Part shown: positions 1 to 12,000 of the stretch, in pieces | Numbering within the stretch: position 1 is the first letter of the stretch | How the letters are laid out: every line of letters begins with the position of its first letter | Assembly: GCA_030704615.1 (NCBI GenBank) | Contig: CM060733.1 | Span: 62,992,001-63,056,000 of the forward strand | Length of the DNA: 64,000 nt | Reading direction: 5' to 3' | Source of the DNA: Takakia lepidozioides | Taxonomy: Eukaryota > Streptophyta > Takakiopsida > Takakiales > Takakiaceae | Notes under the pieces: generated by a model | What the model saw: the letters and a program-made list of their open reading frames with translations, nothing else | What the model was told of the DNA's origin: nothing | Database searches by the model: none | Position numbers and translations under genes: made by a program

Positions 1-1244
1 AACAGTGGGGCTTGGGGCCGGACAGGCAGGAAATGCTGATGCGGACTGCCTCCAGATCGAAGAATCCTCGCAAGTGGGCGGCAGCCTTGCGAGAGGGCCT
101 TTGGGACACGCCATTGCTTCGAAGAGGCCAACACTTGGAATGAGATGTTCACACCCGTCCAGTGAGACGAAGACTTGACGAGGCACCTGGCGGAGAAGAG
201 GATTCATGGCGAGCTGACAAGAATATTCGCACGCTCCCTCGTGGTCCGGTGATGTTGCCCGAGGAGGTCTCGTCGAGCACCGCAAGTCCTGCACGTTCAA
301 GATCGCCATCTCCTTTGAGCACAGGGCGCGTGCCCCGGCAACATAACGAGCCATCTGTAGTAAAGCAGTACAACATTCCCATTGTGGAGACAAGAGTGTC
401 AAAGTCACAGTGGAGAATTGCGAGGACATTGCCGGGATTTCGAGGGAAGTGCTGCGCCATCCGGGTGGATACGAGAGCACGCTGTGGTGAGATGATTCGG
501 AGGAACCCACACGGTGCTGTACCTGCACCTTGTTTCAGCGGCAGATTTTTGACTCCCACATTCTCTCATGCCACAACGCAGACGTTTTGGTTCTGTAGGC
601 ACGACATAATGACCTGTGTATTTGGCAAGCCCAAGTACGAGATTCAGGGAATGCCGGAGCCTCCGGGCGTCTAGCCTGTTGCACCGGGTTGCAACCTCTC
701 TCAGAATGAGGCGGATGCTCTTTCTGCAGCAGGATTTTGAATGGTGCAACGCACAGACGTTCCGGCCCACTCGTTTCCAGTTCCTCAGACCCAGCCATTG
801 CAGACTGCTCGGTCCAGTAGAGACGGATTGGACAATTCTGCACATCCCACACTGCGATTCGGAAGAGTGAAGAGACGACACCCTCCCAACAAGTTGAATG
901 AGACTCGGATTGCCAATGCTCTTGGGATGGCTTGCACTATTCAGAGCTCCGTGGACGTACCCCCACCCGGCCTTGGGCGTGTTTATCGGATTGCAACGGC
1001 CGGCTCAGCTGTACGCGACGACGTATACACAATTACGATTGGAGTGGAGCCGACTTGCAATTATACGGACTTCTCATTGATGGAAACAAATAAGGGGTCA
1101 AAGTATTATCCGTGCAAACATCTGTATTACATTTACCTGAAGAGGTTGAGGATGAACTTGACTATTGATGACTTTATTCATGCACCAGCGTTGAGCGTGA
1201 ACGAGCTGCACAAACTCCTCTGCCGGGATTCCAGAAATCATTGA
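1..1244 (+). pseudogene. MULE-like SWIM transposase, C-terminal half (copy A)
   Basis: This is the 3' coding half of the transposase seen complete at 41.45-45.04 kb; it enters from the left edge. The frame runs from a GPDRQEML region through a Cys-rich stretch (CCAIR ... ARC ... FWFCRHDIMTC) to the SWIM zinc finger near 1,057-1,125. A SWIM finger has the form CxC...CxH. Here the second Cys is replaced by Tyr (CNY instead of the CNC of the other copies), while CKH is kept. A TAG at about 672-674 replaces a Trp codon found in the copy at 44.4 kb. The natural stop follows RDSRNH at 1,242-1,244. Near identity with the other copies suggests recent spread. SWIM fingers are typical of MULE transposases and are thought to bind DNA. 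It is non-functional because of the stop and the damaged finger. Confidence 0.75.
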
Positions 1245-1479
1245 TGGGGAAAAGGGAATCCACCATATGGATATTTGCAATTGCATTTTGATGCATTAGA
1301 CTTTGTTTTGCAATGTAATGAAATTGCACCCCAAAACTCCTGGAATGAGACAGACAATATTAAAGTGATGTCTTTTAAACACTAGGGACTGCTGGATATC
1401 CGTTGACGTCCAGTGGCAATTCAATGTCGAAACAAAATCAATACAAAGATGGCGGTAGGAAAAATTTGCAAATCTTCCA

Positions 1480-1900
1480 GAAAACTGAGTTCCAACAGTT
1501 GCAGTTGAGGGGGCCATTTCTGGAAAAATGGCGCCGACTTTCCCTTTTTTGGGCCGAAAACTGGCTAAGTCCCAACATTGTCTGGAAACGATGTCTGGAA
1601 AAATGGCGCCGAATTTCCAGTTACATGGCCCAGAACTGCCCAACATTTGTGCAATGCCCGGCACCATGTACCGAAATTCGGCGCCACATTTCCAAATTTT
1701 GGGCTTACACTTCAATGAAGTTGGGACCTATAACCGCGAAATTCGGCACCATTTTTCGCCGGAGACACCTATTACCGCGCAATACGTCGCCGATTTTTCT
1801 GCTTGCGGAACCTATTACCGTGAAATTCGGCGCCATTTTTGCAAATGTCGCTCAGAATTCGCATGAGCGGAAGACGAAATATCATGAGCACGGCTCTCAA
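1480..1900 (+). repeat. 3' subterminal GGCGCC repeat array of copy A
   Basis: Downstream of the transposase stop are repeated blocks of the type TGGAAAAATGGCGCCGAATT, spaced by segments such as AACTGGCTAAGTCC. The same blocks follow the transposase in copies B, C and D, so they belong to the element. The copy decays after about 1,900 and lacks the terminal GCTATTTCATGAGC motif, so its right end is missing. Confidence 0.7.
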
Positions 1901-2527
1901 AACTACAATTTCTACTTCAAACAATGAATATTATATTGTTTTTTCCTGACACATCCCCATTAAAATAATGTTTTTAATGTTTTTTATTTGCAGAATTTGT
2001 TCTTCTAGGCATGAACACTAGAGGGTCGGAAGTAAGCATCACGGCAGGCCTCCATGCGACCGGTGAATGGTGCAAACACAGATATGAAAGCGAATGAAGT
2101 GACAAGCTCAAGGGCATTTGGTCACCCTCCAGGGATGATAATAAAAGAAGACAAACAATGTGTCTAGACAAATCTCAATGACGAATCTCCATTTGTGCCA
2201 GGTTTTCTCTTCCGCTGCAGCCTGGGATAAATGGTGTACTGACTGGATGGATTGTCATGGGTTGTAGGCCCCTTTGTTTTACTTACAGATTCACTCAACC
2301 AGCTAACTTGCAGAATTCAACATGGAAATTTAGGGCAGATTCTGATAAGAGGGAAAAACAGGGTGAAATCTGTTGAAGAAAGCAGTGCCTGATTTTATCA
2401 ATTGTGTCGCTGTTGCTGCGGCTTCCAGTTGACCATCTACCCATGCAGGTTTCTTGTCTGGGATGGAACTTGCCTGCTAAGACCAAGCTGAATCTCCCAA
2501 GAACCTTGTAAACATCAGGAAGAATTG

Positions 2528-2733
2528 ACCTTGTGTCATGACCCATGCAGGATTTGATCGACCATCAACCCAAAAGGACCTCTCGTGTGTGTTGCTTATG
2601 TATGTAGTCAGGTACTGTCAGTTGGTTTGTGAGAACCACCACGGTGCAGCTGAGCAGGCAGAGACTGAAAAACGACCTGCTAAGACCAAGCTGAATCTCC
2701 TAAGAACCTTGTAAACATCAGGAAGAATACCAC
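2528..2733. repeat. Dispersed repeat R1, single copy
   Basis: It contains the blocks CATGACCCATG, ACCATCAACCC, GTGAGAACCACCACGGTGCA and CCTTGTAAACATCAGGAAGA. The same order of blocks recurs in tandem at 23.6-24.06 kb. No coding potential or terminal structure was recognised. The tail block (CTGCTAAGACCAAGCTGAAT) also occurs just before it at about 2,475. From 1,900 to 2,528 nothing else was recognised. Confidence 0.6.
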
Positions 2734-2827
2734 CTACGATCGGTGTGTGAAACCCCTCCGCGCTTGAGCACGCGATGCCCCCGCCCTGCAAGACAGTTTG
2801 GGCAGTCCGGGCAGATATAAAAAAAAT

Positions 2828-2892
2828 GACGACAATGATGACGTGTCTACGATGACCTGGCTACGATGATGTGGCGACGATGACGTGGCACT
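2828..2892. repeat. Minisatellite, CGATGACGTGGC-like units
   Basis: About five imperfect direct repeats of ACGATGACGTGGC and variants (GTGTCTACGATGACCTGG). A short inverted repeat follows at 2,928-2,995: CGTCGCTAG on one side and CTAGCGACG on the other. From 3,000 to 3,717 only AT-rich sequence was seen, with no gene. Confidence 0.55.
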
Positions 2893-3717
2893 ATGGCACC
2901 CTATTCCTACTCTATGCTAAACTAGCTTCCGACCTTCGGTCGTCGCTAGAACTAGGGATTCGCGTTGCTCCGCACTACTAGCGACGAATTCTGAAAACTA
3001 CGTTCAATTTTTCACAAAAAAAGGGTGGGTCATCCCCACAGTGTTACATGCAAAGATCCCGTGTATTGTTTATTTCTGGAAGAAAAATGGAGGATCTGCA
3101 TTTCAATGTTCAATTTTCACAAAAAGAGGTATGTCATCCCCATGGTGTTGCATACATACATCCTACATTTTATTGTTTTTCGTAAGAAAAATTGTAAACA
3201 TTTTCATTGCCAGCTCTCTCAGTGGTTCAGAGTCTTCCCTTGTTTGATGAGAGGTAGGGCCTACTCGGGGATGCTATAAATGACCTTGAAAAAAGAGTGA
3301 AAATTATTGTCATATGCAAAAGTTAGTGGGATCCATCTGAGCCTGGTAAGCAGTGAAGGGTTAACGGGTTAACTGGATACGTGCTTTTATATTTTACCAA
3401 TATAATCCATTTATTTTTTTTCATTTATTTTATTTTATCTCCAAAAATATTTTATGCTTAATACACTCAGAGTTATATTAAAAACTCTTACCCAACAGTC
3501 AGTAGCTCAGGCAGGGACTGTGAGCAGTAGAATCCCCAGTGTTCAGCCACCCTCCGTTAATGATTTTTGTTGAATCTGTCAAACCCTCATCTGATCCTCC
3601 AGCCTTCTCTGGCAGTACATGATGGTTAAGACTCTCAGGAAATGGTGGATGGTTTGAGTAGCTACACAGATCAATGAATGAAGCAAGACACTTGCATCTT
3701 GCCAAGAAAGCATCCTT

Positions 3718-4830
3718 TCACTTGTAATCACCACAAGAACAAATCCCATCTTCAAAGTGGTGAAAGCGGTTAGCGTCCCATACAACAATTGCTCAGCCAA
3801 CAATCTTTGAGATGAATTTGGTGGAGGTGTGGCAGTCACCACACACTCGAAGATTCTTGATGAGATGGAGAGGCGTCCTAGGGGTCGTGCTGATCAGCCC
3901 AAAACCAATGGCCAGCTTCTCACTGTGGTAGCAAAGAGAAAATTCATTTTCCCCCTCCCCCACATCATGCAATACAAAGCGCGTGTCAGGCACACACCCC
4001 GCCTCATTTCATCTGCCCATACAATCTTCTCAGCTCAGCATGGATTTCCTTAATTCTTGGATGCAACTTGTCAACAGCGAAGGTGTGCACCCTATTGCCA
4101 ACCTCAATGCAGCAGCGACCTGACTCCTTTCTAACCCCTTTGACCTTCATCATTCTTCTCACCTTTGCAGTATCATCCCACCTGCCAGCTGCAGCATACA
4201 TGTTTGATATCAATACATAAGTCGCGGCATCCTGTTCATCCCATTTGAGGATAGATGTTGCCGCACATTCAGCCATCTCCACATTGCCATGGATTCTGTA
4301 GGCACCAAGCAAGGCCTTCCACACCACAACATTTGGATTGATTGGCATCTTATTAATCAGATCCACTGCCTCATCCAGTTGTCCAAGAAGGTCCACCATA
4401 CAGCCAAAGTGCTTTACTGTCAGAGTGACACCATGATCTTGATTTCCTTCATTTAGTAGGCCAGTGTGGCCGCATGTACAGAGAACATATATAAAGGTGA
4501 GACTGTCTGGCTTCAAGCCATTCTTTTGCATTCCTTCAAATAGTCGCAGGACCTCCCTATGACAACCATGCTGGGCATATCCTGCGATCATCGCATTCCA
4601 CGACACCACATTTCGATCAGCCATATTGTCGAACACTCCCTTCGCATCGTCAATGCACCCACATTTGGCATACATGTCCACCAAGGCAGTGTACAATTCC
4701 AGCTTTGACGATGTCACCATGGACCTCTTTGCCCTCTTCCAGGGCTGCCAGGCTTGCACAGGCATTGCAAACGGAAACAAACGTGATGTGGTCGGGGTTC
4801 ATTGGGCATCGCTTCTGGCATCAGGGAGAG
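3718..4830 (-). pseudogene. PPR-DYW protein, C-terminal part, decayed
   Basis: Read on the minus strand this is the C-terminal third of a PLS-class pentatricopeptide protein: a PPR motif near PDHITFVSVCNACASL, then ALVDMYAKCGCIDDAKGVFD and VVSWNAMIAGYAQHG, an E/E+ region, and a DYW domain with the HSEKLA and CGDCH zinc/active-site motifs of DYW cytidine deaminases. The expected C-terminus DYW is DYK. Damage seen: frameshifts near 4,780 and 4,690, a shortened segment between CTCGHTG and GCMVDLLG, a 1-nt frameshift near 3,995, and an in-frame TGA after FISKIVG (about 3,790), after which the DYW tail resumes in the same frame. DYW-PPR proteins edit organellar RNA in plants. This copy cannot make a normal one. 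Confidence 0.85.
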
Positions 4831-4930
4831 GAGCACAAACTTGAGCACAGGGATGGAGAGCACACGGAGGAGGAGTGATGATCTGTTGATGCTTGATACA
4901 TGCAAGCTGTAGAGATGTACCGTAGGGTAG

Positions 4931-5040
4931 AATAGAGACACTGGTCATGGCTTCGGCCTGATACATGATAGATATAAATCTGATTCCTATTTCATACTCA
5001 CAATGTGTAGAGAGATCTTAGTGAAGCTGTGGAATGAATG
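4931..5040 (+). repeat. Inverted repeat arm (left) flanking copy B
   Basis: About 110 bp, containing CTTCGGCCTGATAC and TGTGTAGAGAGATC, is found in reverse complement with modest divergence at 8,282-8,392. The pair encloses the truncated transposon copy B. It may be the ends of an older element or two copies of one short repeat. Confidence 0.6.
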
Positions 5041-5294
5041 CTTGAGTAGAGGTTAGCTATTTCATGAGCATGAGCGGCATGAGCGGAGTAGTAAGACAAT
5101 CGGTTTTTATGAGCAGAAGTACAAATTTCGAAAATAAAAAACAATTTAAAAAAACAATTAAAAACATTAATTTAATGCAATGTGTCAGGATAAACAAATA
5201 TATTATTCGGCCCCTTGAAGGGAAAATTGTAGTTTTGACAGTTGTGCTCATGATATTTCGTCTTCCGCTCATGCTAATTCCCAGCGACATGTGC

Positions 5295-5590
5295 AAATAT
5301 GGCGCCGAATTTCGCGGTAATAGGGTCCGTAACCTGAAAAAACGACGACGTATTTCGCAGTAATAGGTCATTCTGGCGAAAAATGGTGCCGAATTCCGCG
5401 GCTATAGGTCCCCTCATGACAGGTAATTCGGCGCCATTTTTCCAGTGCATGTTCGGACTTAGCCAGTTTTCAGCGCAAAATAGAGAAATTCGGCGCCATT
5501 TTTCCAGACACTGTACCAGTGCATGTTGGGACTTAGCCAGTTTTCGGCCCCAAAAAGAGAAATTCGGCGCCATTTTTCCAGAAATGGCCC
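5295..5590 (-). repeat. Subterminal GGCGCC repeat array of copy B
   Basis: At least five blocks carrying ATTCGGCGCCATTTTTCCAG or variants, alternating with TTAGCCAGTTTTC segments. It is the reverse complement of the arrays at 45.19-45.64 and 50.31-50.5 kb and sits between the transposase stop and the element terminus. Confidence 0.75.
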
Positions 5591-5742
5591 CACAACTGCT
5601 TCTGTTGGATCTCAGTTTGAATGGAATATTGCCTCATTCCAGGAGTTTTGGGGTGCATTTCATTACACTGCAAAAAAAAATCTGATACAGCAAAATGCAA
5701 TTGAAAATATCCATATGGAGGATTCCCTTTGCCCCATGAATG

Positions 5743-8050
5743 ATTTCTGGAATCCCTAAGGAGGAGTTTGTGCAGCTCGTTCACGCTCAACGCCGGTGCA
5801 TGAATAAAGTCATCAATAGTCACGTTCATCCTCAACCTCTTCAGGTAAATGTAATACAGATGTTTGCACGGATAATACTTCGAACCCTTCTTTGCTTCCA
5901 TCAACGAGAAGTCCGTACAATTGCAAGTCGGCTCCACTCCAATCGTAATTGTGTATACGTCGTCGCGTACAGCCGAGCCGGCCGTTGCCATCCGATACAC
6001 ACGCCCAAGGCTGGGTGGGGGTACGTCCACGGAGCTCTGAATAGTGCAAGCCATCCCAAGAGCATTGGCAATCCGAGTCTCATTCAACTTGTTGGGAGGG
6101 TGTCGTCTCTTCACTCTTCCGAATCGCATTGTGGGATGTGTAGAATTGTCCAATCCGTCTCTACTGGACCGAGCAGTCTGCAATGGCTAGGTCTGAGGAA
6201 CCGGAAATGCGTGGGCCGGGATGTCTATGCGTTGCACCATTCGAAATCTTGCTGCAGATAGAGCATCCGCCTCATTCTGAGAGAGGTTGCAACCCGGTGC
6301 AACAGGCCAGACGTCCGGAGGCTCCGGCATTCCCTGAATCCCGTACTTGGGCTTGCCAAATACACAGGTCATTATGTCGTGCCTACAGAACCAAAATGTC
6401 TGCGTTGTGGCGTGAGCAAATGTGGGAGTCAAAAATCTGCCGCTGAAACAAGGTGCAGGTACAGCACCGTGTGGGTTCCTCCGAATCATCTCACCACAAC
6501 GTGCTCTCGTATCCACCCGGATGGCGCAGCACTTCCCTCGAAATCCCGGCAATGTCCTCGCAATTCTCCACTGTGACTTCGACACTCTTGTCTCCACAAT
6601 GGGAATGTTGTACTGCTTTACTACAGATGGCTCGTTATGTTGCCGGGGCACGCGCCCTGTGCTCAAAGGAGATGGTGATCTTGAACGTGCAGGACTTGCG
6701 GTGCTCGACGAGACCTCCTCGGGCAACATCACCGGACCACGAGGGAGCGTGCGAATATTCTTGTCAGCTCGCCATGAATCCTCTTCTCCGCCAGGTGCCT
6801 CGTCAAGTCTTCGTCTCACTGGACGGGTATGAACATCTCCTTTCAAATGTTGGCCTCTTCGTAGCAATGGCGTGTCCCGAAGGCCCTCTCGCAAGGCCGC
6901 CGCCCACTTCCGAGGATTCTTCGATCTAGAGGCAGTCCGCATCAGCATTTCCTGCCCTCACAAGCCCCAAGCCCCACTGTTTCCCTTTCAAGAACTCGTT
7001 GTACCTGCTTTGCTGCATAATTGACCTCACAATGTCCTCCGTTGTGGCAGTGAGGATGTCCACCAGATGCGCCGCAGAGGAGGCACGCCAGGAAGAGTGC
7101 ACTGATTCGGCCATGTTTGTCGTGGGCATGTCGGTGTCAGAGTCAAGACACATTTCCTGCACAAGCACATGTTGAGGTTACAAGCAAGTTACAAATATGG
7201 CCAAGAATAATATTCAACGGGACGCGAATTCGTGCAACTCACCTCCCGCATATAGTCGCCGAACTGGAGGAAACGATAATGCCACCATGCTAGCCAACTG
7301 ACCATTGCTCCCTCGTCTGATTTCCTTACAGCACCTGACGATGTCCACCAAGCTCGTATACATGCAAACTGTGTCTCTGCATCATCCAAGGTGGGAGCGC
7401 GCTTCCACGCAAGGCACATGGAACGGTGCTCCTCTCTGAAATCTAGCGCCACAAGCCTAGTTGTGTACTGCGAAAGGCTCTGCAGAAAATGGAACCCACA
7501 AGATCTCTCCTTGCCTTCCATGGGAACATTGGGGTCTTGCCCATACACCCTTCGGATGGCAGCCCAATTTGCTTGTGCATTGTCCGCCATGAAACCACGG
7601 AAATTGGGAGGGGGCAATCCCGCCTTGGCCATCTGTTCGTTTATTCCCTGCCAAAGAAGCATCTCCGATTGTGTGTCCTCTCCTTTCATCTCACAAATAG
7701 CAATTGTCATTAGCATCCTGCAGTGGGTGTCGTAGACATGTGCACCTATTGTCACCCACTGGTGATTTGTAATTCGCTTGATATGGTCGAACATGACCCA
7801 ACTCTTTGACAAGTCCCCACTCGTCATCATGTCGACCAGTTCGACGCCGCTGCCAGGTCCACACGTGGACATTTTGAATACGAAACAACGATCTGCCTCA
7901 GTCCCTTGTCCTGGAAACCTACTTCCATGAATGTAGTCATATCCACATCGTCGCTTCACCTCCAGAATGGAGTGCATATCCGAGCCACGCCCAATTTTCT
8001 GTTTGCATGAGACAATGTGGTTTCGGACATTCGGTGAACATACGTGGGTG
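5743..8050 (-). pseudogene. MULE-like SWIM transposase, copy B
   Basis: The best-preserved reading of the catalytic core. On the minus strand, 7,977-7,240 encodes a segment with HVYDTHCRML, then FMADNAQANWAAIRRVYG (second Asp candidate) and a CGFHFLQSL Cys-His motif. After an intron (about 7,240-7,160) comes TTNMAESVHSSW, which resembles the conserved MULE TNxxES motif holding the catalytic Glu. The C-terminal exon (6,948-5,743) holds the Cys-rich module and the SWIM finger (CNCTDF ... PCKHL). Defects: a frameshift near 6,950, a TAG between PQT and PLQT (about 6,185), and loss of the natural stop (TCA instead of TGA). The N-terminus is truncated. Confidence 0.75.
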
Positions 8051-8281
8051 TCGCGCGGCTTTTACTCACCCATCCCTTCACTATTCGAGGTGGAAACTCC
8101 AAGATAGAAGAGTTGGAAATCTCTAAGTACTCAGCCCGCGCAGAACAATCAGTCATGACCTACAGCTAGTGTATCATGGGGGTGTTTCCTATTTGTTTCC
8201 CTTTTGACATTCATGTTAGCTATCTTACCATTGATAATTAAGTATCAGTTTGCTTTATCAATCTATTGGATTCCATCAACT

Positions 8282-8392
8282 CATCCATTCATTCCACAGC
8301 TTCACTCAGATCTCTCTACACAGTGTGATTGTATCGTAAAAGTATCCGATTATGATTTATCAGGTATCAGGCCGAAGCCATTGTGTCTCTAA
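8282..8392 (-). repeat. Inverted repeat arm (right)
   Basis: Reverse-complement partner of 4,931-5,040: it contains GAGATCTCTCTACACA-like and GTATCAGGCCGAAG blocks. Between 8,050 and 8,282, and from 8,392 to about 8,640, no gene was recognised. Confidence 0.6.
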
Positions 8393-8639
8393 TCTGCTCT
8401 ACAATATCATTACAGCCTTGCATATATCAAGCATCTACTCATCATCTCTCTATCTTCACTTCCGTTCTTCATCTCTGCCCGATCCCCTCTCCTCCATGAC
8501 CAAGAAGTCCTCCTCCGAATGATATCTCCAAAATTCCCCGCTTCTCCCTTTATCTTCCTACCCGTGGTTCTAACCGTTTCCCTCACTAACCGTCGTCTGT
8601 GAACTAACATGTTCCCTTCGCAGGTGTTGTTTCCCACAG

Positions 8640-8997
8640 TCGTTCCCTGTCTTGCTCTCCGTTCCCTATGATCGTGACAGCTGTGTCAAGCTGTGACTGG
8701 CTGTGTGAAACTGTGACGGGCTGTGACTGGCTGTGCGACTGTGTTTGGCTGTGTCGGGCTGTGACTGGCTGTGTGGCTGTGTCGGCTGTGCCAGGCTGTG
8801 TCGGTTGTGATGGCTGTGACGACTGTGACGGGCTGTGTTGGCTGTGTCGGCTGTGACGACTGTGACGGGTTGTGTAACCCCCCTCTACAGTGCGCTGCTG
8901 TCACCCCTAAGGCTCCTGTTGGTCTCAGTCTGTGCAAAAATTAAGGGTACCCTACAGATCCCGTATAAGTGTCTAAGTCCCCGACAGTCCTCTAACA
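8640..8997 (-). mobile_element. LTR (5' part visible) of a Ty3-type element with accessory ORF
   Basis: On the minus strand a polypurine tract (GGGGGGGGAAGGGGTAA, about 8,998-9,014) is followed by TGTTAGAGGACTGTCGGGG, a typical TG-starting LTR edge, at 8,997. This lies directly downstream of the accessory ORF stop. The far LTR edge was not located, so the lower coordinate is a guess. Confidence 0.55.
8676..8880 (+). repeat. GGCTGTGAC minisatellite inside the LTR
   Basis: About 20 degenerate copies of GGCTGTGAC or GGCTGTGTC. A related but differently organised array (13,250-13,560) forms the 3' end of the integrase ORF of the same element. Confidence 0.75.
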
Positions 8998-9035
8998 TTA
9001 CCCCTTCCCCCCCCAAAAAGCCGTGTCCTCACGGT

Positions 9036-12000
9036 TTACTGATTTTGATTAGCAAACCTTTGTGAGTGAGCACCTTTTTGACGTTGAGAGTTTCGTGGCG
9101 GACTGTGTGTACGAGCTCGAGGTCTGTCTCTGGTTGACGGAGATGGTTGATCACTACCTGGATAAGTGAGGCCCTCTGGAGGCTGATATCGAGGTAACCT
9201 TTCCGGCATAGGAGACCCCCGTCGCTTCTTCTCTGCCATCTGAACTGCATAGTCTTCTCCCATGTCAAAAGAATTTGGTGAAGAAACAGTTGTATCAGAA
9301 TCCTCATCGCCTCTCAGGTGTTTTAATTTTCGAACTTTTTGTGGAATCCTCTGGGGCATACAATGTTGTCCTACCATGTCTGGAAGTTTATATTTTACAA
9401 CTTGGTGTAACCGCTGAACAGCAAAATTGGTGTAGACACTGAGCTCCTTGTCTGTCCAGGTGAGTGGGGTACCAATTACTGGTGCAGCGTGCAAGTATTT
9501 CCATGCCACATGTCCCTTATAGAAAATATCATCAATGCCAAATTTTTGTGTTGACAAATTGTTCCAGGCCGCTTGAAACCATGAACGAATTTGAGAATCC
9601 TTTTGCATCATAACTTTTGGGTCATATAGGTACATATGAGGTGACACCGAAGGTAATACCCAATGATCTCCACTGGAATAACTCAGAAAGCGTGTTTGCA
9701 TCTTTTGTTGCTCAATGTGATAACGTACCAGAAAACAAGCAGCGTAGTATAACCCGCATCCCATGACAATACTTGCTACCTCCTTGGTCTTGGTATAAAT
9801 GAGTCCATGTACAACCTGGAAAGCAATTAATTCCCTCAACATGGTACCTGCCTCGTGCCAGTACTGTGCAAAGTGATGATCCTCAATTGATCGATTGTTC
9901 GGAAGAACTTTAGTCCTAGTTGCCACTTGCAGCCAGATGCGCATGATTTGGTAGTAATGTGCGAATGACTGCGGAGGACTAAATTCTTTCCAAGCCAAAT
10001 CCAACATGATGGGAATTTGGTTGAAGGGCATAATCATAGCCCTACTATACTCCCTTGCAGCTGGAGTTTTAGGTGGGTTAAAAGCAGCATTGCCCCATAC
10101 CTCAGGCTGTGGTGACTGTGGTGTGGTTGTAGTAACAACAGGTTCAGCTACTGGTACAGTGACTTGTTGTGGTGTTGGTGGTACTGGCTCTTGTATCATT
10201 GGCATCTCCTGCACCTCCTGTGAAGACTGAAAAGCCAAAGTTCTGGCTTGTAAATAAGAAGCCATTAGCTGTTCCTGAGGGGTATAGACTCTTTTGTCGA
10301 TGTTTGAAGTGAGGTCCTCCACTTGAGTCTGCAGTCCGTCTACATCCTCCTGTAACTCTGCTATTTTACTATAGACATTGTTCTGCACTTGTAGTCTGAG
10401 CTCATTCATCTCGCTTTGGGTGAGTTTTCGTGGTGTTTTGCCCTCTACTGGCCCTTGTGCTAACCAGACCTGCATAAGGCTGTTATCCACCAAGTTGCTT
10501 GCGGTTCCCCTGAGAGTTTGCTCCTCTATTAGCTTGTACACTTCTAACTGCTGTTATAAAGCCTCCATGCGCTTCGCCTGAGGTTCAACCAAATTTGCAT
10601 AAGCAGCAGCCAGATTATTAGCTTCCCTCCAAGCCTTGTTATTGACCGCGATTTCATTTCTATTGGCCATGATCGTTTGGTGCAACTCCACGATGTGCTT
10701 CTCTTGATCAGCTTCAACCTGCCTGTATTGCTTGAAAGCATCCTCATTGCGACAGATTGTATTCTTCATATCGACAATGAGTTTCATTTGCTCAACATTC
10801 TCTTCTTCTGCCTTCGTACATTTTTCCGCTTGACTGTTTATTTCTTTTGTAGATTGGTCAAGCATAGTTGTGAATGTAGCACATTGTATCGCCATCCTGT
10901 CATGCACTGTCTGCAACTCCGTATGTAGTGCATTCACTTCTTGCAACTTGCTTTCATGCTGCACCTGCATTTGGTATAGCTGTTGCTTATGTGCTTCGTG
11001 CAACTGGTCTTGCGCGAGGCTTGCCTCAATCAATTGTTCCTTGGCCAATTGCAAAGCCGCTTCTGTATTTCCCAAGTCCTGCTGCATCTTGAGAGTGACA
11101 TCTTCATCGACCTTGTTTGCACACTCAGTGGCTAGTCGAGCCTCAAACTCCTTCCTGAGTTCCTCTCTCAAGGCTGTCAATTGGGTAGTTGGAACATGGG
11201 ATTTGACATAAGTCCCCAACAAATTAAGTGTCCTGCCTATGGAACTCATCAGCATTGCCTGTTGAGGGTCATCATGGTGAGGTTGCTGCTGTTCCTCCTG
11301 ATCCTCAACAGTGTGATGTCTCACGAACCACTCAGGCCATTGTCCCACCGGATTTTCTTCCTGAACCACTTCATCTATCACCGGTGCTACAGTGTCATGA
11401 CCTTCCGCCTGTGGTACCTCCGACACAGGTGTGTGTATTATATGCACCTCAGGATTTTCCTTGGGCAACTGTTGCACCTCTGGAATCTCTGTCTCCTTGA
11501 CCAGACCAGAATATTCATAGAGAAGGTCCCCTTCTCCATTTCTGTCACTATCTGTTCTGTAGTTGGAATATCTAACCCTTCTCTTTCCAAATCAATTATT
11601 TCTGGTTGAGCTGCATGGACAACTTGTGACCTTGTGACAAGTCGATCAGCTGGCTGTGATGGTTGTGATGCTGAAGTAACTTCCTCCTCCCTCTCTGAAG
11701 GTCCTGCTTCCAGTAATAGCATTTCTCTGTGCTGCTGTGCCCCTTCCTGCACATGAGCTTGGGAAACATTATCATGCGGAATCCGTGAAGCCAGTGGATC
11801 CGCCACTACAGTCTTTCCCCGTCTCTGCCTCTTAGTCTCGGGTTGCCCTGCTAGTCCACCCTCACTGTGTGAAGAGCCTTGCTCTTCCATTGCAGTGGTT
11901 TCTGGCTCAAACACTCCCATCTCCTTTCTTTCTTGCGCATCAAGTATGCCAGAATCAAGAATTATTTGAGCAATGATTGGGCCAGACACTATGATAGGAG

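Larger units (their letters stand above)
5049..8050 (-). mobile_element. MULE-like element copy B, 5'-truncated
   Basis: The right terminus starts at 5,049 with GAGGTTAGCTATTTCATGAG, the same terminal motif as the complete element's right end at 45,888 (there in opposite orientation). Going inward come CATGAGCGG repeats, an AT-rich segment, the GGCGCC array (5,295-5,590) and the transposase (5,743-8,050). The match to the complete copy stops near 8,050, so the transposase N-terminus, the methyltransferase gene and the left end are absent. The eight bases before the terminus, CTTGAGTA, are a candidate target duplication that cannot be checked because the other end is lost. Confidence 0.7.

Noticed and set aside
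3718-4830. A functional PPR gene rescued by introns or RNA editing
   Set aside because: Several frameshifts and a missing segment lie in regions without splice sites, and nuclear transcripts are not known to be edited in this way.
149-6832. 136-158-codon antisense ORFs in the transposase copies (LPLKQGAGTAPCGFL and similar)
   Set aside because: They are antisense shadows that recur in every copy of the transposase; sense frames carry the motifs.
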